From: Solimonas sp036405815 | GTDB lineage: Bacteria; Pseudomonadota; Gammaproteobacteria; Nevskiales; Nevskiaceae | DNA: 64,000 nucleotides | Direction of reading: 5' to 3' | Assembly (NCBI GenBank): GCA_036405815.1 | Contig: DASWWX010000039.1 | Coordinates: forward strand, 1-64,000 | Shown: piece after piece, positions 46,019-55,920 of the stretch | Layout: each line of letters opens with the position of its first letter | Position numbering within the stretch: position 1 is the first letter of the stretch | Position numbers and translations under genes: made by a program | The notes under the pieces: model-generated | Seen by the model: the letters and a program-made list of their open reading frames with translations, nothing else | What the model was told of the DNA's origin: nothing | Database searches by the model: none

Positions 46019-48154
46019 TCAAGAGCCTGGCGTCCAACGCAGACCGCCGTACACCGCGCGACCTTCGCCGGGGTAGAAGATGTTGCGGTTGGTCGCCGTG
46101 GCGTAAACGGTGGTCGCCGACACGCTGCTGATGTAGCGCTCATCGGCGAGGTTTCGCCCCTCGATGAACAGGCTCACGCCGCGCGGCAGATCCACACCGA
46201 CGCCGAGGTTCCAGACCGTATAGGCTGGCAGCGCAAAGCTGTTGGCATAGTCGGCGTAGTAGGCGGAAGCCGCACGCTCCAAGCTCGGCGCGATAAAGAA
46301 TCCGGACGGATGCTGGTAGCGCAGGAAGACCTGGTAGTGATGACGGGGCTGACCCGCCAGCGTGTTGTCGCCGTAGGTGGCATCACCCTCGAAGCGGAAA
46401 TCGGCATAGGTGTAGACCTGCTGCAGTTCCAAGGCGTCGCCGGATGCCAACGCGCCGGTCGCCAGGCGCAGATTCAATCCGGCCTCGATGCCCTGATGCA
46501 CCGTGTCGTCGGCATTGAACTGGATCGCATTGGTCGGCGAGCAGGCGCGCTGCAGCACTTCGTCGCGAATCTCGGCGCGGTACAGCGACACATCCCAGGC
46601 GACACGGCCACGCTCGCCGCGCGTGCCGACTTCCGCCGTCCAGGCCTTCTGCGCTTCGATATCGGCGAAGCCGCCGCTGCCCGTTCCGGCACAGACACCC
46701 ACCGTGGAATTCTGGTTGAGATCGCCGAAGATCGGCGGCTCGAAACTGCGGCTGACGTTGGCAAACACCTGCGTGTTCGCATCCGGCTGCCACAGCGCGC
46801 CGAGCTTCGGGCTCACGCCGTCGAAGTGACGCGTCTCGGACTCGGCGGAATTGACGTTGTCGCCGTAGTCGCGCGTGGCGGCAATGCCCTGCGCACCGAC
46901 GATCAGCGCCAGCGACGGCGCGACCCAGAGCCGGTTCTCTGCGTAGAGATTGGCCTCCGATGCCTTCTCGTCGGCGTTCGCACTCTGCGCACCGCGCTGA
47001 CCCCCGTTGACGTTGGCGAAGACCTGGGCGTTGTTGTGGCCGCCGCTCCAGCGTGCGCCCACCGTCAGCTCGTTGCGCAGGCCGGCAATCTGCAGCTCGC
47101 GCAGCCACTGCGCGAACGCGCCGTAGAAGTCGCCTTCATGGTCGATGATGATGCCGGTGATCGGGTGATAGAGCTTCTTGTGGAAGAAGTAGCCACCGGT
47201 CTCCAGGCGTCCTCCCGCAAACGACAACGACGTGCGGTTCGACAATCGCACCGAGTCGACGTCGCGGCCGGTATCGAAACTCTTGGACGTCGGCAGCACC
47301 GACTCCGGATCGTTGATCGCGGCGTCGTAGCCGATCGTGCCGGGAATCTGCTGATTGATGTCGTTGGCGTTCAGATAGAAGCGCGTCTCCACGCCCCCGT
47401 CGAAGCGGTAGCCGACGTTGCCGTTGAAACGCTTGTTCTCGGTGCGGCTTTGATCCCGGAAGCCTTCCGCCTGATTGGCGGTGGCCGCGGCGTAAAAATC
47501 GAGTCGCTCATACGCACGCGCGACGCTGACATGTTCGCGGTACGTGTCGAAGCTGCCCCCCTCCAGGCGCAACAGGTTCGGCTGCGCAGCACTGCGGCCG
47601 GTCGGCATCGCGAAATTGATGGCACCACCCAGCGCGGAACTGCCGTAGCGCAGACCGTTGCCGCCCTTGTAGACCTCGGTGTAGCGCACGCTCAGCGGAT
47701 CGATTTCCTGAAAATCCCCGAAGCCGTCCGGCAGGTTGACCGGCACGCCGTCGAGCAACAGCAGCACGCCACGCAAATGATTGAAGCGCCCCAGACCGGA
47801 ACCGCGGATCGACAACCGCGCCTCCTCTGCAAAGCGGGGCTGCACAAAAACGCCCGGCGTGAAGCGCAGGACTTCGCGAAGGTTCAGCGCGTAGACGTCT
47901 TCGTAGCGCTCCGACGGCACCAGATCGACGCCACCCGGTGTTTGGCGGATCGACTCGCGCGCCAGATCGACCGCAGTGGATTCGGCTCGCGCGCCCTCCA
48001 CAACCAGTTCGGGCAATACCGTTGGGGTATCGGCCGCAACCTCGTCGGCAGATGCGATGGAAACGGAAGCAGCGCAGGACAGCAGAATGACGGCGGCCGC
48101 AAGCGGTCGCCGGGTCAGGCAGAACATTTGGAACACTCCCAGAAGTGGCTTCAA
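46019..48154 (-). CDS. TonB-dependent outer-membrane receptor
   Basis: A 711-aa receptor: signal peptide, plug domain (about 50-165, with TPGVFVQPRF, LSIRGSGLGR and GVPVNLPDGFGD) and a beta barrel with many alternating-residue strands. It lacks an N-terminal STN signalling domain. It resembles FecA-like iron-complex receptors, but the ligand cannot be read from sequence. ATG 48154 is used; ATG 48127 (MFCLTRR) would also leave a signal peptide. It sits between a DUF2946 protein and a PepSY protein, as in other bacterial metal-uptake loci. Confidence 0.94.
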   Translation of the reverse strand: MKPLLGVFQMFCLTRRPLAAAVILLSCAASVSIASADEVAADTPTVLPELVVEGARAESTAVDLARESIRQTPGGVDLVPSERYEDVYALNLREVLRFTPGVFVQPRFAEEARLSIRGSGLGRFNHLRGVLLLLDGVPVNLPDGFGDFQEIDPLSVRYTEVYKGGNGLRYGSSALGGAINFAMPTGRSAAQPNLLRLEGGSFDTYREHVSVARAYERLDFYAAATANQAEGFRDQSRTENKRFNGNVGYRFDGGVETRFYLNANDINQQIPGTIGYDAAINDPESVLPTSKSFDTGRDVDSVRLSNRTSLSFAGGRLETGGYFFHKKLYHPITGIIIDHEGDFYGAFAQWLRELQIAGLRNELTVGARWSGGHNNAQVFANVNGGQRGAQSANADEKASEANLYAENRLWVAPSLALIVGAQGIAATRDYGDNVNSAESETRHFDGVSPKLGALWQPDANTQVFANVSRSFEPPIFGDLNQNSTVGVCAGTGSGGFADIEAQKAWTAEVGTRGERGRVAWDVSLYRAEIRDEVLQRACSPTNAIQFNADDTVHQGIEAGLNLRLATGALASGDALELQQVYTYADFRFEGDATYGDNTLAGQPRHHYQVFLRYQHPSGFFIAPSLERAASAYYADYANSFALPAYTVWNLGVGVDLPRGVSLFIEGRNLADERYISSVSATTVYATATNRNIFYPGEGRAVYGGLRWTPGS

Positions 48155-48202
48155 AGGCCACGCGAAAGAACGGATCGCGAAGATCCGGCGTCGGCGAAGA
48201 CT

Positions 48203-48571
48203 TCAGGAGAGAGAGGGCGGCCCGCGGGCCTGGTAGACAACGGCGATGAACGTGGCGGGCGCCACGAAGCGCGACGGCGCCGGCGCTTCCTGGGTCCGCT
48301 CGACAACGAGGACAGCCGGCAGTGCCGGAATCGCCGCGAGGCCCAGCGACAGGCCGAAGGGGCATTCCAGCGAGCCATGCGCCTGTGCGGCGACGTCGCC
48401 GCCGATCCAGACGGTCTCGGCACCCTGCGGGGTACACAGCTGAATCGACAAGCCGCCAGCGCCAAACGTCGGCATGAAACCGGGCGCCAGCATGCCGCGT
48501 GCCAGCACAAACAGCAGCAGCCACCCGAACAGGGCGCTGTTGCGAAGCTGGCTGAGGCGGATCAGGGACAT
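48203..48571 (-). CDS. DUF2946-family small membrane/periplasmic protein
   Basis: A 122-aa protein with an N-terminal membrane or signal segment (FGWLLLFVLARGMLAPGFM), the pair LCTPQG and LECPFG, a second hydrophobic stretch, and the end ARGPPS. This arrangement is typical of DUF2946 proteins found beside TonB receptors in copper- or iron-linked operons. The conserved cysteine pair suggests metal binding, but the function is unknown. ATG 48571 is preferred because the ORF upstream lacks conserved features. It is probably the first gene of the receptor operon. Confidence 0.78.
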   Translation of the reverse strand: MSLIRLSQLRNSALFGWLLLFVLARGMLAPGFMPTFGAGGLSIQLCTPQGAETVWIGGDVAAQAHGSLECPFGLSLGLAAIPALPAVLVVERTQEAPAPSRFVAPATFIAVVYQARGPPSLS

Positions 48572-48686
48572 GTCGGCAACGGCATGCGAAGGCGCGCAGT
48601 GTACGGCAACGATGCGTTTATCGAAACCACGGCACACCGCCGCAGGCAGATCACGTTCGCGCCCGCCATTCGCCTTCGCGAGCGCT

Positions 48687-49691
<1,005 letters not shown>

Positions 49692-49766
49692 GACGGCATC
49701 CGGTAAACTGGGCGCGACATTCTAATCGTCCCCTCCCCGACCCGCTCCCCTTCGTTGCAGACGCCC

Positions 49767-51080
49767 ATGCAGACCGTCGATCTCGTCGTCGTCCCGCGCT
49801 GGCTGGTCCCGATCGAACCCGCCGCTGTCGTCCTCGAACACCATGCGCTGGTGGTCGATCAGGGCCGCATCCTCGCCGTCATGCCCGCGGAAGAGGTCGC
49901 CGCGCGCTACCGCGCGCGCGAAACCCGTGAACTGCCGCGCCACGCGCTGCTGCCGGGACTGGTCAACACGCACAGCCACGCGGCGATGGCACTGCTGCGC
50001 GGCATCGCCGATGACCTGCCGCTGATGGACTGGCTGCAGAACCACATCTGGCCGGCCGAAGGCCAGCACGCGGGCCCGGAATTCTGCGAGGACGGCGCAC
50101 GCCTGGCCTTCGCCGAGATGATCCGCGGCGGCATCACCTGCGTGAACGACATGTACTTCTTCCCTGACGCAACCGTGCGCGCGGCGCGCGACGTCGGGCT
50201 GCGGCTCACGGTCGGCCTGATCGTGCTCGACTTCCCGACCGCCTGGGCGCAGAACGCCGACGAGTACCTGCACAAGGGCTTGGCGCTGCACGACCAGCTC
50301 AAGAGCGATCCGCTGATCCGTACGATCTTCGCGCCGCACGCGCCCTACACCGTCTCCGACGAACCGCTGCGCAAGGTACGTCAGTACGCGGATGAGTTGG
50401 GCATCGGCATCCACATGCACGTGCACGAGACCGCTGCCGAGATCGGCATGGCGACGCAGGACGGCGGGCCGCGCCCCTGGCAGCGTCTCAACGACCTGTC
50501 GCTGCTCGGCCCGGACTTCATCGCCGTCCACATGACACAGCTGACCGACGACGAGATCGCGGAGGCCGCGCGCCTCGGCGTGCACGTCGCGCACTGCCCA
50601 GAATCCAACCTCAAGCTCGCCAGCGGCTTCTGCCCGGTGCACAAGCTGCGCAGCGCCGGCGTCAACGTCGCGCTCGGCACCGACGGCGCCGCCAGCAACA
50701 ACGACCTCGACCTGTTCGGCGAGATGCGCACCGCAGCACTGATCGCCAAGGGCGTTTCCGGCGACGCACGCGCGCTGCCGGCGCACGAAGCGCTACGCGC
50801 CGCAACGCTGGCCGGTGCGCAGGCGCTGGGACTGGAATCCGAAATCGGTACGCTGGCTGCCGGCAAATCGGCGGACTTCATCGCCGTCGATCTCGGCGGC
50901 ATTTCCGCGCAGCCGGTCTACAGCGTGCTATCGCAGCTGGTCTACGCCTCAGGCCGCGATCAGGTCACCGACACCTATGTCGCGGGCCGCGCGCTGCTGC
51001 GCGAAGGGCGACTGACCACGCTCGACGAGTCCGCGATTCTCGCCAAGGCCAACGAATGGCGCGCCAAGATCAAACCCTGA
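49767..51080 (+). CDS. mtaD: MtaD, 5-methylthioadenosine/S-adenosylhomocysteine deaminase
   Basis: Zinc amidohydrolase that deaminates MTA and SAH to the inosine forms. It has 437 aa. Metal ligands are seen in LVNTHSHAAM, HMHVHETAAE and GTDGAASNNDLDLF. A MTA/SAH-type DWLQNHIWPAEG loop is also present. ATG 49767 is chosen; a TTG four codons upstream is in frame. It lies 2 bp before ubiG. Removing SAH would help SAM-dependent methyltransferases such as the adjacent UbiG. Confidence 0.95.
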   Translation: MQTVDLVVVPRWLVPIEPAAVVLEHHALVVDQGRILAVMPAEEVAARYRARETRELPRHALLPGLVNTHSHAAMALLRGIADDLPLMDWLQNHIWPAEGQHAGPEFCEDGARLAFAEMIRGGITCVNDMYFFPDATVRAARDVGLRLTVGLIVLDFPTAWAQNADEYLHKGLALHDQLKSDPLIRTIFAPHAPYTVSDEPLRKVRQYADELGIGIHMHVHETAAEIGMATQDGGPRPWQRLNDLSLLGPDFIAVHMTQLTDDEIAEAARLGVHVAHCPESNLKLASGFCPVHKLRSAGVNVALGTDGAASNNDLDLFGEMRTAALIAKGVSGDARALPAHEALRAATLAGAQALGLESEIGTLAAGKSADFIAVDLGGISAQPVYSVLSQLVYASGRDQVTDTYVAGRALLREGRLTTLDESAILAKANEWRAKIKP

Positions 51081-51082
51081 AC

Positions 51083-51787
51083 ATGTCCAACGTCGACCAG
51101 CAGGAAATCGCCAACTTCGACCGCCTCGCCTCGCGCTGGTGGGACCCGCGCGGCGAGATGGGCCCGCTGCACGCACTCAACCCGCCGCGGGTGCGCTACA
51201 TCGCGCAATGCGCCGGGCCGCTGCAAGGGCTGCGCGCCGTCGATATCGGCTGCGGCGGCGGCCTGCTGACCGAGGCGCTGGTTGCCGAAGGCGCGCAGAT
51301 GCTCGGTATCGATCTGGCCGATGACGTGCTCGAAGTCGCGCGCCTGCACGGCCTGGAATCCGGTCGCAAGGCGGAATACCGCAAGATCGCCGCCGAGGAC
51401 CTGGCCGCTGAACAACCCGGCGCGTTCGATCTGGTCTGCTGCCTGGAAATGCTGGAACACGTGCCGCGACCGGATTCGGTCGTCGCCGCCTGCGCGCGTC
51501 TGGTCAAGCCCGGCGGCCACGTCGTGTTCTCGACGATCAACCGCAATCCCAAGGCCTTCGCGCTGGCGGTGTTTGGTGCCGAGTACGTGCTGAACCTGAT
51601 TCCGCGCGGCACGCACGACTACGACAAGTTCATCCGCCCCTCCGAGCTCGATGCCTGGGCGCGCGCCGCCGGCCTCGACGTGCAGAGCCTCAAGGGCCTG
51701 CGCTACAACCCGATCCTGCGCTCGGCCAAGCTCGCCGACGATCTGGACATCAACTACCTGATGCACTGCGTGAAGCCGGCCGCATGA
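51083..51787 (+). CDS. ubiG: UbiG, ubiquinone biosynthesis O-methyltransferase
   Basis: SAM-dependent methyltransferase that performs the two O-methylations of ubiquinone. It has 234 aa. The SAM motif is AVDIGCGGGLLTEAL; upstream, FDRLASRWWDPRGEMGPLH is characteristic of UbiG. Motif II/III contain CCLEMLEHVP and INRNPKAFAL. It overlaps the following phosphatase gene by ATGA, and mtaD ends 2 bp before it. Confidence 0.97.
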   Translation: MSNVDQQEIANFDRLASRWWDPRGEMGPLHALNPPRVRYIAQCAGPLQGLRAVDIGCGGGLLTEALVAEGAQMLGIDLADDVLEVARLHGLESGRKAEYRKIAAEDLAAEQPGAFDLVCCLEMLEHVPRPDSVVAACARLVKPGGHVVFSTINRNPKAFALAVFGAEYVLNLIPRGTHDYDKFIRPSELDAWARAAGLDVQSLKGLRYNPILRSAKLADDLDINYLMHCVKPAA

Positions 51788-52440
51788 AGGCCGCGCTCTT
51801 CGATCTCGACGGCACGCTGGTCGACACCGCGCCGGACCTCGGTCATGCCGCCAACCGGGTGCGCGCGGACCTGGGGCTGCCGCCGCTGCCGGACGCGGTG
51901 TACCGCCCGGTTGCCTCTGCCGGCGCGCGTGGTCTGCTGCGCATCGCGCTCGACATCACGCCCGAGCATGCCGACTTTCCGCAGCATCGCGACCGCTTTC
52001 TCGACTACTACCGCGCGCACCTGAGCCGCGCTTCGCGGTTGTTCGACGGGCTCGAGGTCGCGCTGCAGGCGATTCGCGCGCGCCACGCGGTCTGGGGCGT
52101 GGTCACCAACAAGCCCTCGTGGCTGACCCGCCCGCTGATGGACGCGCTGCAACTGACCTCGCAGGCCGCCTGCATCGTCAGTGCCGACGAAGTCGCCAGG
52201 CCCAAACCCGCGCCGGACGCACTGCTGCATGCCTGCGAGCTGATCGGTCTCTCGCCTGCCGACTGCATCTACGTCGGCGACGACAAGCGCGACATCGACG
52301 CCGCGCGCGCCGCTGGCATGTACAGCATCGCCATCGGCTGGGGTTACTTCGGCGAAGGCGGCCCGATCGAACACTGGGGCGCCGACGAGGTACTGCACAC
52401 CACCGCGGACTTTACGGCCCGCGTCGCCCGGCTCGCGTAA
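51784..52440 (+). CDS. mupP: HAD phosphatase, MupP (MurNAc-6-phosphate phosphatase)
   Basis: HAD-superfamily phosphatase of 218 aa with all motifs: LFDLDGTLVDTAP (nucleophile and acid Asp), VVTNKP (motif II), the RPKPAP lysine and YVGDDKRDIDAA (motif IV). By sequence it could be phosphoglycolate phosphatase. Its position between ubiG and yciK matches Pseudomonas mupP, whose product dephosphorylates MurNAc-6-phosphate in the anhydromuropeptide recycling route that bypasses de novo UDP-MurNAc synthesis. The assignment therefore rests on synteny. Confidence 0.85.
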   Translation: MKAALFDLDGTLVDTAPDLGHAANRVRADLGLPPLPDAVYRPVASAGARGLLRIALDITPEHADFPQHRDRFLDYYRAHLSRASRLFDGLEVALQAIRARHAVWGVVTNKPSWLTRPLMDALQLTSQAACIVSADEVARPKPAPDALLHACELIGLSPADCIYVGDDKRDIDAARAAGMYSIAIGWGYFGEGGPIEHWGADEVLHTTADFTARVARLA

Positions 52441-52478
52441 AATCGCGGCCCTCGCGCCGCCAATCGAACACCTCGCCG

Positions 52479-53222
52479 ATGTCCGTCATTCCCGCCGCCT
52501 ACGCACCGAAAGCCGATCTGCTTGCCGGCCGCCGCATCCTGATCACCGGCGCCGGCGACGGTCTCGGCAAGGCCGCGGCTTTGGCCTGCGCGCGCCATGG
52601 CGCTACCGTGATCCTGCTCGGCCGTACCGTGAAGAAGCTGGAAGCGGTGTACGACCAGATCGAACAGGCCGGCGGCCCGACCCCGGCGATCTATCCGCTG
52701 CACCTGGGCGGCGCGAGCTGGAAGGATTACGGCGAACTGGCCGGCACGCTGGAACGCGAGTTCGGCGGACTGGATGGCCTGCTGCACTGCGCCGTCCAGT
52801 TCAAGACTTTCACGCCGATGCAGGACATCGAGGCCAAGGATTGGCTCGAAACCCTGCAGGTCAATCTCACCGCCGCGTTCGCATTGACGCGTCACTGCCT
52901 GCCGCTGCTGGCCGCCGCGCGCGATGCCTCGGTGGTGTTCGTCTCCGACCGCCAGGGACGGGAAGCGCGTGCTTTCGGTGGCGCCTACGCCGTCTCCAAG
53001 GCAGCGGTCGAGCAATTGATGCGCGTCTGGGCGGCGGATCTGGACGGCAACGAACACGTGCGCATCAACAGCTACGATCCGGGTCCGATGCGCACGGCGC
53101 TGCGCCTCAAGGGCTACCCGGGCGAAACGCTGGAACAGTCGCCGCCGCCGGAAACCGCGGTACCGGCGCTGCTGTGGCTGCTGGGGCCGGACAGCCGCGG
53201 CAACAGCGGTCAGGCGCTCTAA
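52479..53222 (+). CDS. yciK: YciK-like short-chain dehydrogenase
   Basis: A classical SDR of 247 aa. The cofactor loop is ITGAGDGLGKAAA, the catalytic serine falls in VVFVSDRQGR and the YxxxK pair in GAYAVSKAAVEQL. YciK proteins are usually found beside mupP/ubiG in Gammaproteobacteria, and their substrate is unsettled. It starts at ATG 52479, 38 bp after mupP, and converges with rluB. Confidence 0.9.
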   Translation: MSVIPAAYAPKADLLAGRRILITGAGDGLGKAAALACARHGATVILLGRTVKKLEAVYDQIEQAGGPTPAIYPLHLGGASWKDYGELAGTLEREFGGLDGLLHCAVQFKTFTPMQDIEAKDWLETLQVNLTAAFALTRHCLPLLAAARDASVVFVSDRQGREARAFGGAYAVSKAAVEQLMRVWAADLDGNEHVRINSYDPGPMRTALRLKGYPGETLEQSPPPETAVPALLWLLGPDSRGNSGQAL

Positions 53223-53236
53223 CGCAAGACCGAGCG

Positions 53237-54178
53237 TCAGCGCCCGCGCGGCGGTCCGCGGCGCGAACGATTCTGCGGCCCCTTGCCCGGCACCGGACGC
53301 GAACCTGATCGCGAGTCCGAACGCGGACCCGAATGCGATCCCGTCTTCGGCGCGGGCCGCGACGACGGCGCCACCTCGGATCGAGGCGCATCACCGCGAC
53401 GGCGCGACGGGCGACGCTTGGCGCTGTCGTCCTCCAGGCCCACGGCATCCAGCAAGGCCAGCAACTCCTGCGGCTCGGCTTCACGCGCGGTGCCGGATTT
53501 GATGCCACGGCCGAGTTCCAGCGGGCCATAGGCGGTGCGGATCAGCCGGCTGACCTGCAGGCCCTGCGATTCGATCATGCGCCGCACGAAGCGATTGCGC
53601 CCTTCCCGCACGACGACGCGATACCACTGGTTGGCGCCCTCGCCGTCCTCGTTGTCGCCCGGCTCGATGCGCACGAAGCGACCGACGCCGTCTTCGAGTT
53701 CCACCCCCGCCACCAGCCGCCGCAGGATTTCCTCGTCGACGGTACCGAGCACGCGCACCGCATAGACGCGCGGAATCTCGAAGCTGGGATGCGTGAGTCG
53801 TCTTGCCAGTTCGCCATGATTGGTGAACAGCAGCAGGCCGGAGGTGTTGAGGTCGAGGCGACCGACCGCGATCCAGCGCCCCTGCTTCAGCTCCGGCAGT
53901 TTGCGGAACACGGTGCGCCGACCCTCGGGGTCGTCGCGCGTCACGATCTCGCCGACGCGCTTCTTGTACAACAGCACCCGCGGCGCCTCGGTGCGCTCAT
54001 TCAGCGCCACCGGCCTGCCGTCCACGCGAATGTGATCGCCGGCCTCGACCTTCTGGCCGACTTCCGCCGGCTTGCCATTGACCGTGATGCGACCTTCCTC
54101 GATCAGGCGTTCGACCTCGCGGCGCGAGGCCACACCGGCCGTCGCCAGCGCTTTCTGGATGCGTTCACCGCTGCTCAT
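53237..54178 (-). CDS. rluB: RluB, 23S rRNA pseudouridine(2605) synthase
   Basis: Modifies U2605 of 23S rRNA. It has 313 aa. An S4 RNA-binding domain (about 3-60, ERIQKALATAGVASRREVER) precedes a RsuA/RluB catalytic domain with the active-site Asp in GRLDLNTSGLLLFTN. The final 60 residues are a low-complexity Arg/Ser/Pro/Gly tail. ATG 54178 is used, 13 codons inside the longest frame. It lies just downstream of scpB, the usual context for rluB. Confidence 0.94.
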   Translation of the reverse strand: MSSGERIQKALATAGVASRREVERLIEEGRITVNGKPAEVGQKVEAGDHIRVDGRPVALNERTEAPRVLLYKKRVGEIVTRDDPEGRRTVFRKLPELKQGRWIAVGRLDLNTSGLLLFTNHGELARRLTHPSFEIPRVYAVRVLGTVDEEILRRLVAGVELEDGVGRFVRIEPGDNEDGEGANQWYRVVVREGRNRFVRRMIESQGLQVSRLIRTAYGPLELGRGIKSGTAREAEPQELLALLDAVGLEDDSAKRRPSRRRGDAPRSEVAPSSRPAPKTGSHSGPRSDSRSGSRPVPGKGPQNRSRRGPPRGR

Positions 54179-54244
54179 GGCACGTCCTCCGCGACGTTCC
54201 GGTATCACGGCGCCCAAAGAGAGGCGCCGTGACGATCAAACAAT

Positions 54245-55036
54245 TCAGTGCAGCGTCGTGTCCGACGGCGCGCTACGGTTCTCGTCGTCCTGCGACGGAT
54301 CGGCCTCGGCATCGTGGTGTGGCAACTCGCCTTCGCCGGGCACCGCCTCGTCGACATCCGCCGTGGGCGCCTCATCGTCTTCGCTAGCGGCCGCGGTCTC
54401 ATGCAGCTGTGCGCCCAGCTTGGCCAGCGCCGCTTCAAGCTGCTGCGGATCCTTGATCTCGGGCAGCGACGGCAGATCGTCCAGCGACTTCAGATTCAGA
54501 TCGTCCAGCAATTGCTGGGCGGTACCGAACAGCGACGGGCGGCCCGGCACTTCCTTGACGCCGACTTCGCGAATCCAGCCGCGATCCAGCAGCGTGCGCA
54601 CGATGTTCGGCGACAGCGCGACGCCGCGCACTTCCTCGATCTCGCCGCGCGTGATCGGCTGGCGGTAGCAGATCAGCGCCAGCGTCTCCAGCAATGCACG
54701 CGACAGACGCGGCGGCTTTTCCTGATACAGCTTGGCGATCCACTCGCCGTAATCGGCGCGCACCTGGATGCGCCAGCCGCTGGCGACTTCGCGCAATTCG
54801 GCGGCGCGGCCTTCCAAGCTCGCGGCCAGACGCTCCAGCGCCTCGCGCAAGTCCTTCTTGCCCACCCCCAGCTCATTGCCGAGCAAGCGATGCAACTGCT
54901 CCAGCGACAGCGGCAGCTCGGATGCGAGCAGCAGCGCTTCGAGGATGCGCTCCAGCTGCGCCGGCGGCTCGCTGCCGGCAGCCAGCAGCGGCAACTCGTC
55001 GGCGATCTCTTCCTGGATTTCGTTTTCTTCGTTCAT
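54245..55036 (-). CDS. scpB: ScpB, chromosome segregation and condensation protein B
   Basis: Winged-helix partner of ScpA and SMC in the bacterial condensin complex. It has 263 aa, with two winged-helix regions (about 25-90 and 95-165). The family core is RPRLSRALLETLALICY-like here (PPRLSRALLETLALICYRQ), followed by QPITRGEIEEVRGV and GRPSLFGTAQQLLDDL. An acidic C-terminal tail follows. Start and stop overlap with scpA (ATGA) supports dosage coupling. The Smc gene lies at the right end of this window. Confidence 0.95.
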   Translation of the reverse strand: MNEENEIQEEIADELPLLAAGSEPPAQLERILEALLLASELPLSLEQLHRLLGNELGVGKKDLREALERLAASLEGRAAELREVASGWRIQVRADYGEWIAKLYQEKPPRLSRALLETLALICYRQPITRGEIEEVRGVALSPNIVRTLLDRGWIREVGVKEVPGRPSLFGTAQQLLDDLNLKSLDDLPSLPEIKDPQQLEAALAKLGAQLHETAAASEDDEAPTADVDEAVPGEGELPHHDAEADPSQDDENRSAPSDTTLH

Positions 55037-55920
55037 GCGTCGTCGTTTCCTTCTTCCAGCGCGTCGTCGTCCGCATCGCGGCTCGCACGCGGCGCGGCGA
55101 CCTGCAGATGCAGCGGCGCAAACGGCCCTTCCTGCACCACGTCCAGCAACGCGGACTTCGTCAGTTCCAGCACCGCGAGGAAGCACACCACCAGACCGAG
55201 GCGGCCTTCCTCCGGGTCCATCAGCTCATGCAGCTGCGCTGGCCCCTGGCGCAGACGCACCAGGATGCGCGACATGCGCTCGCGCACGCTCAGCGGTTCG
55301 CGCGAAATCTCGTGATGCTTGAACAGCGCCGCACGCTCCATGATGTCGCGGAACGCCAGCACCAGGTCGCGCATCGCCGGCATCGGCAACTGCGCCGACT
55401 GCGGAATCACCTCCGGCCGCGCCTGCGCCATGAACAGCTCGCGGCCGACGCGCGGCAGCTTCTCGATGTTCTCGCCGGCAGACTTGAAGCGCTCGTACTC
55501 CTGCAGGCGACGCACCAGCTCCATGCGCGGATCGCCCTGCTCCTCGGCCTCGTCGGCCGGCGGGCGCGGCAGCAGAATGCGCGACTTGATCTCGGCCAGC
55601 AGCGCCGCCATCACCAGATACTCGGCCGCGAGCTCCAGCTTCATTTCGCGCATCAACCCGATGTACTGGATGTACTGCTGCGTGATCTTGAGAACCGGAA
55701 TGTCGAGGATGTTCAGGTTCTGCCGGCGGATCAGATACAGCAGCAGATCGAGCGGCCCCTCGAAGGCATCGAGGAACACTTCCAGGGCATCCGGCGGGAT
55801 GTACAGATCCTCCGGCAGCTTATCCAGCGGCTGACCGTGGATCTTCGGCGCCTTGAGCGCCGCGTCGGCGGCGCCGGCCTCGGCGCCCAGGTCAGCCGGT
55901 TCGGCAACGGACTCGTTCAC
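55033..55920 (-). CDS. scpA: ScpA, chromosome segregation and condensation protein A
   Basis: Kleisin subunit that bridges SMC heads. It has 295 aa. The N-terminal kleisin helix region reads FEGPLDLLLYLIRRQNLNILDIPV, a standard ScpA signature. It is followed by QYIQYIGLMREMKLELAAEYL and a C-terminal winged helix (SKSALLDVVQEGPF). The start is GTG 55920, overlapping the trpS stop as GTGA. Unlike many genomes, trpS directly precedes it. Confidence 0.94.
   Translation of the reverse strand: MNESVAEPADLGAEAGAADAALKAPKIHGQPLDKLPEDLYIPPDALEVFLDAFEGPLDLLLYLIRRQNLNILDIPVLKITQQYIQYIGLMREMKLELAAEYLVMAALLAEIKSRILLPRPPADEAEEQGDPRMELVRRLQEYERFKSAGENIEKLPRVGRELFMAQARPEVIPQSAQLPMPAMRDLVLAFRDIMERAALFKHHEISREPLSVRERMSRILVRLRQGPAQLHELMDPEEGRLGLVVCFLAVLELTKSALLDVVQEGPFAPLHLQVAAPRASRDADDDALEEGNDDA

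Noticed and set aside
48572..48686. Fur-type operator before the TonB receptor operon
   Set aside because: A weak TACACT -10-like hexamer is present, but no 19-bp Fur-box-like dyad was found.
49692..49766. Shared divergent promoter for mtnA and mtaD
   Set aside because: TAGAAT on the minus strand is a possible -10, but no matching -35 could be set on either strand; not reported as a feature.
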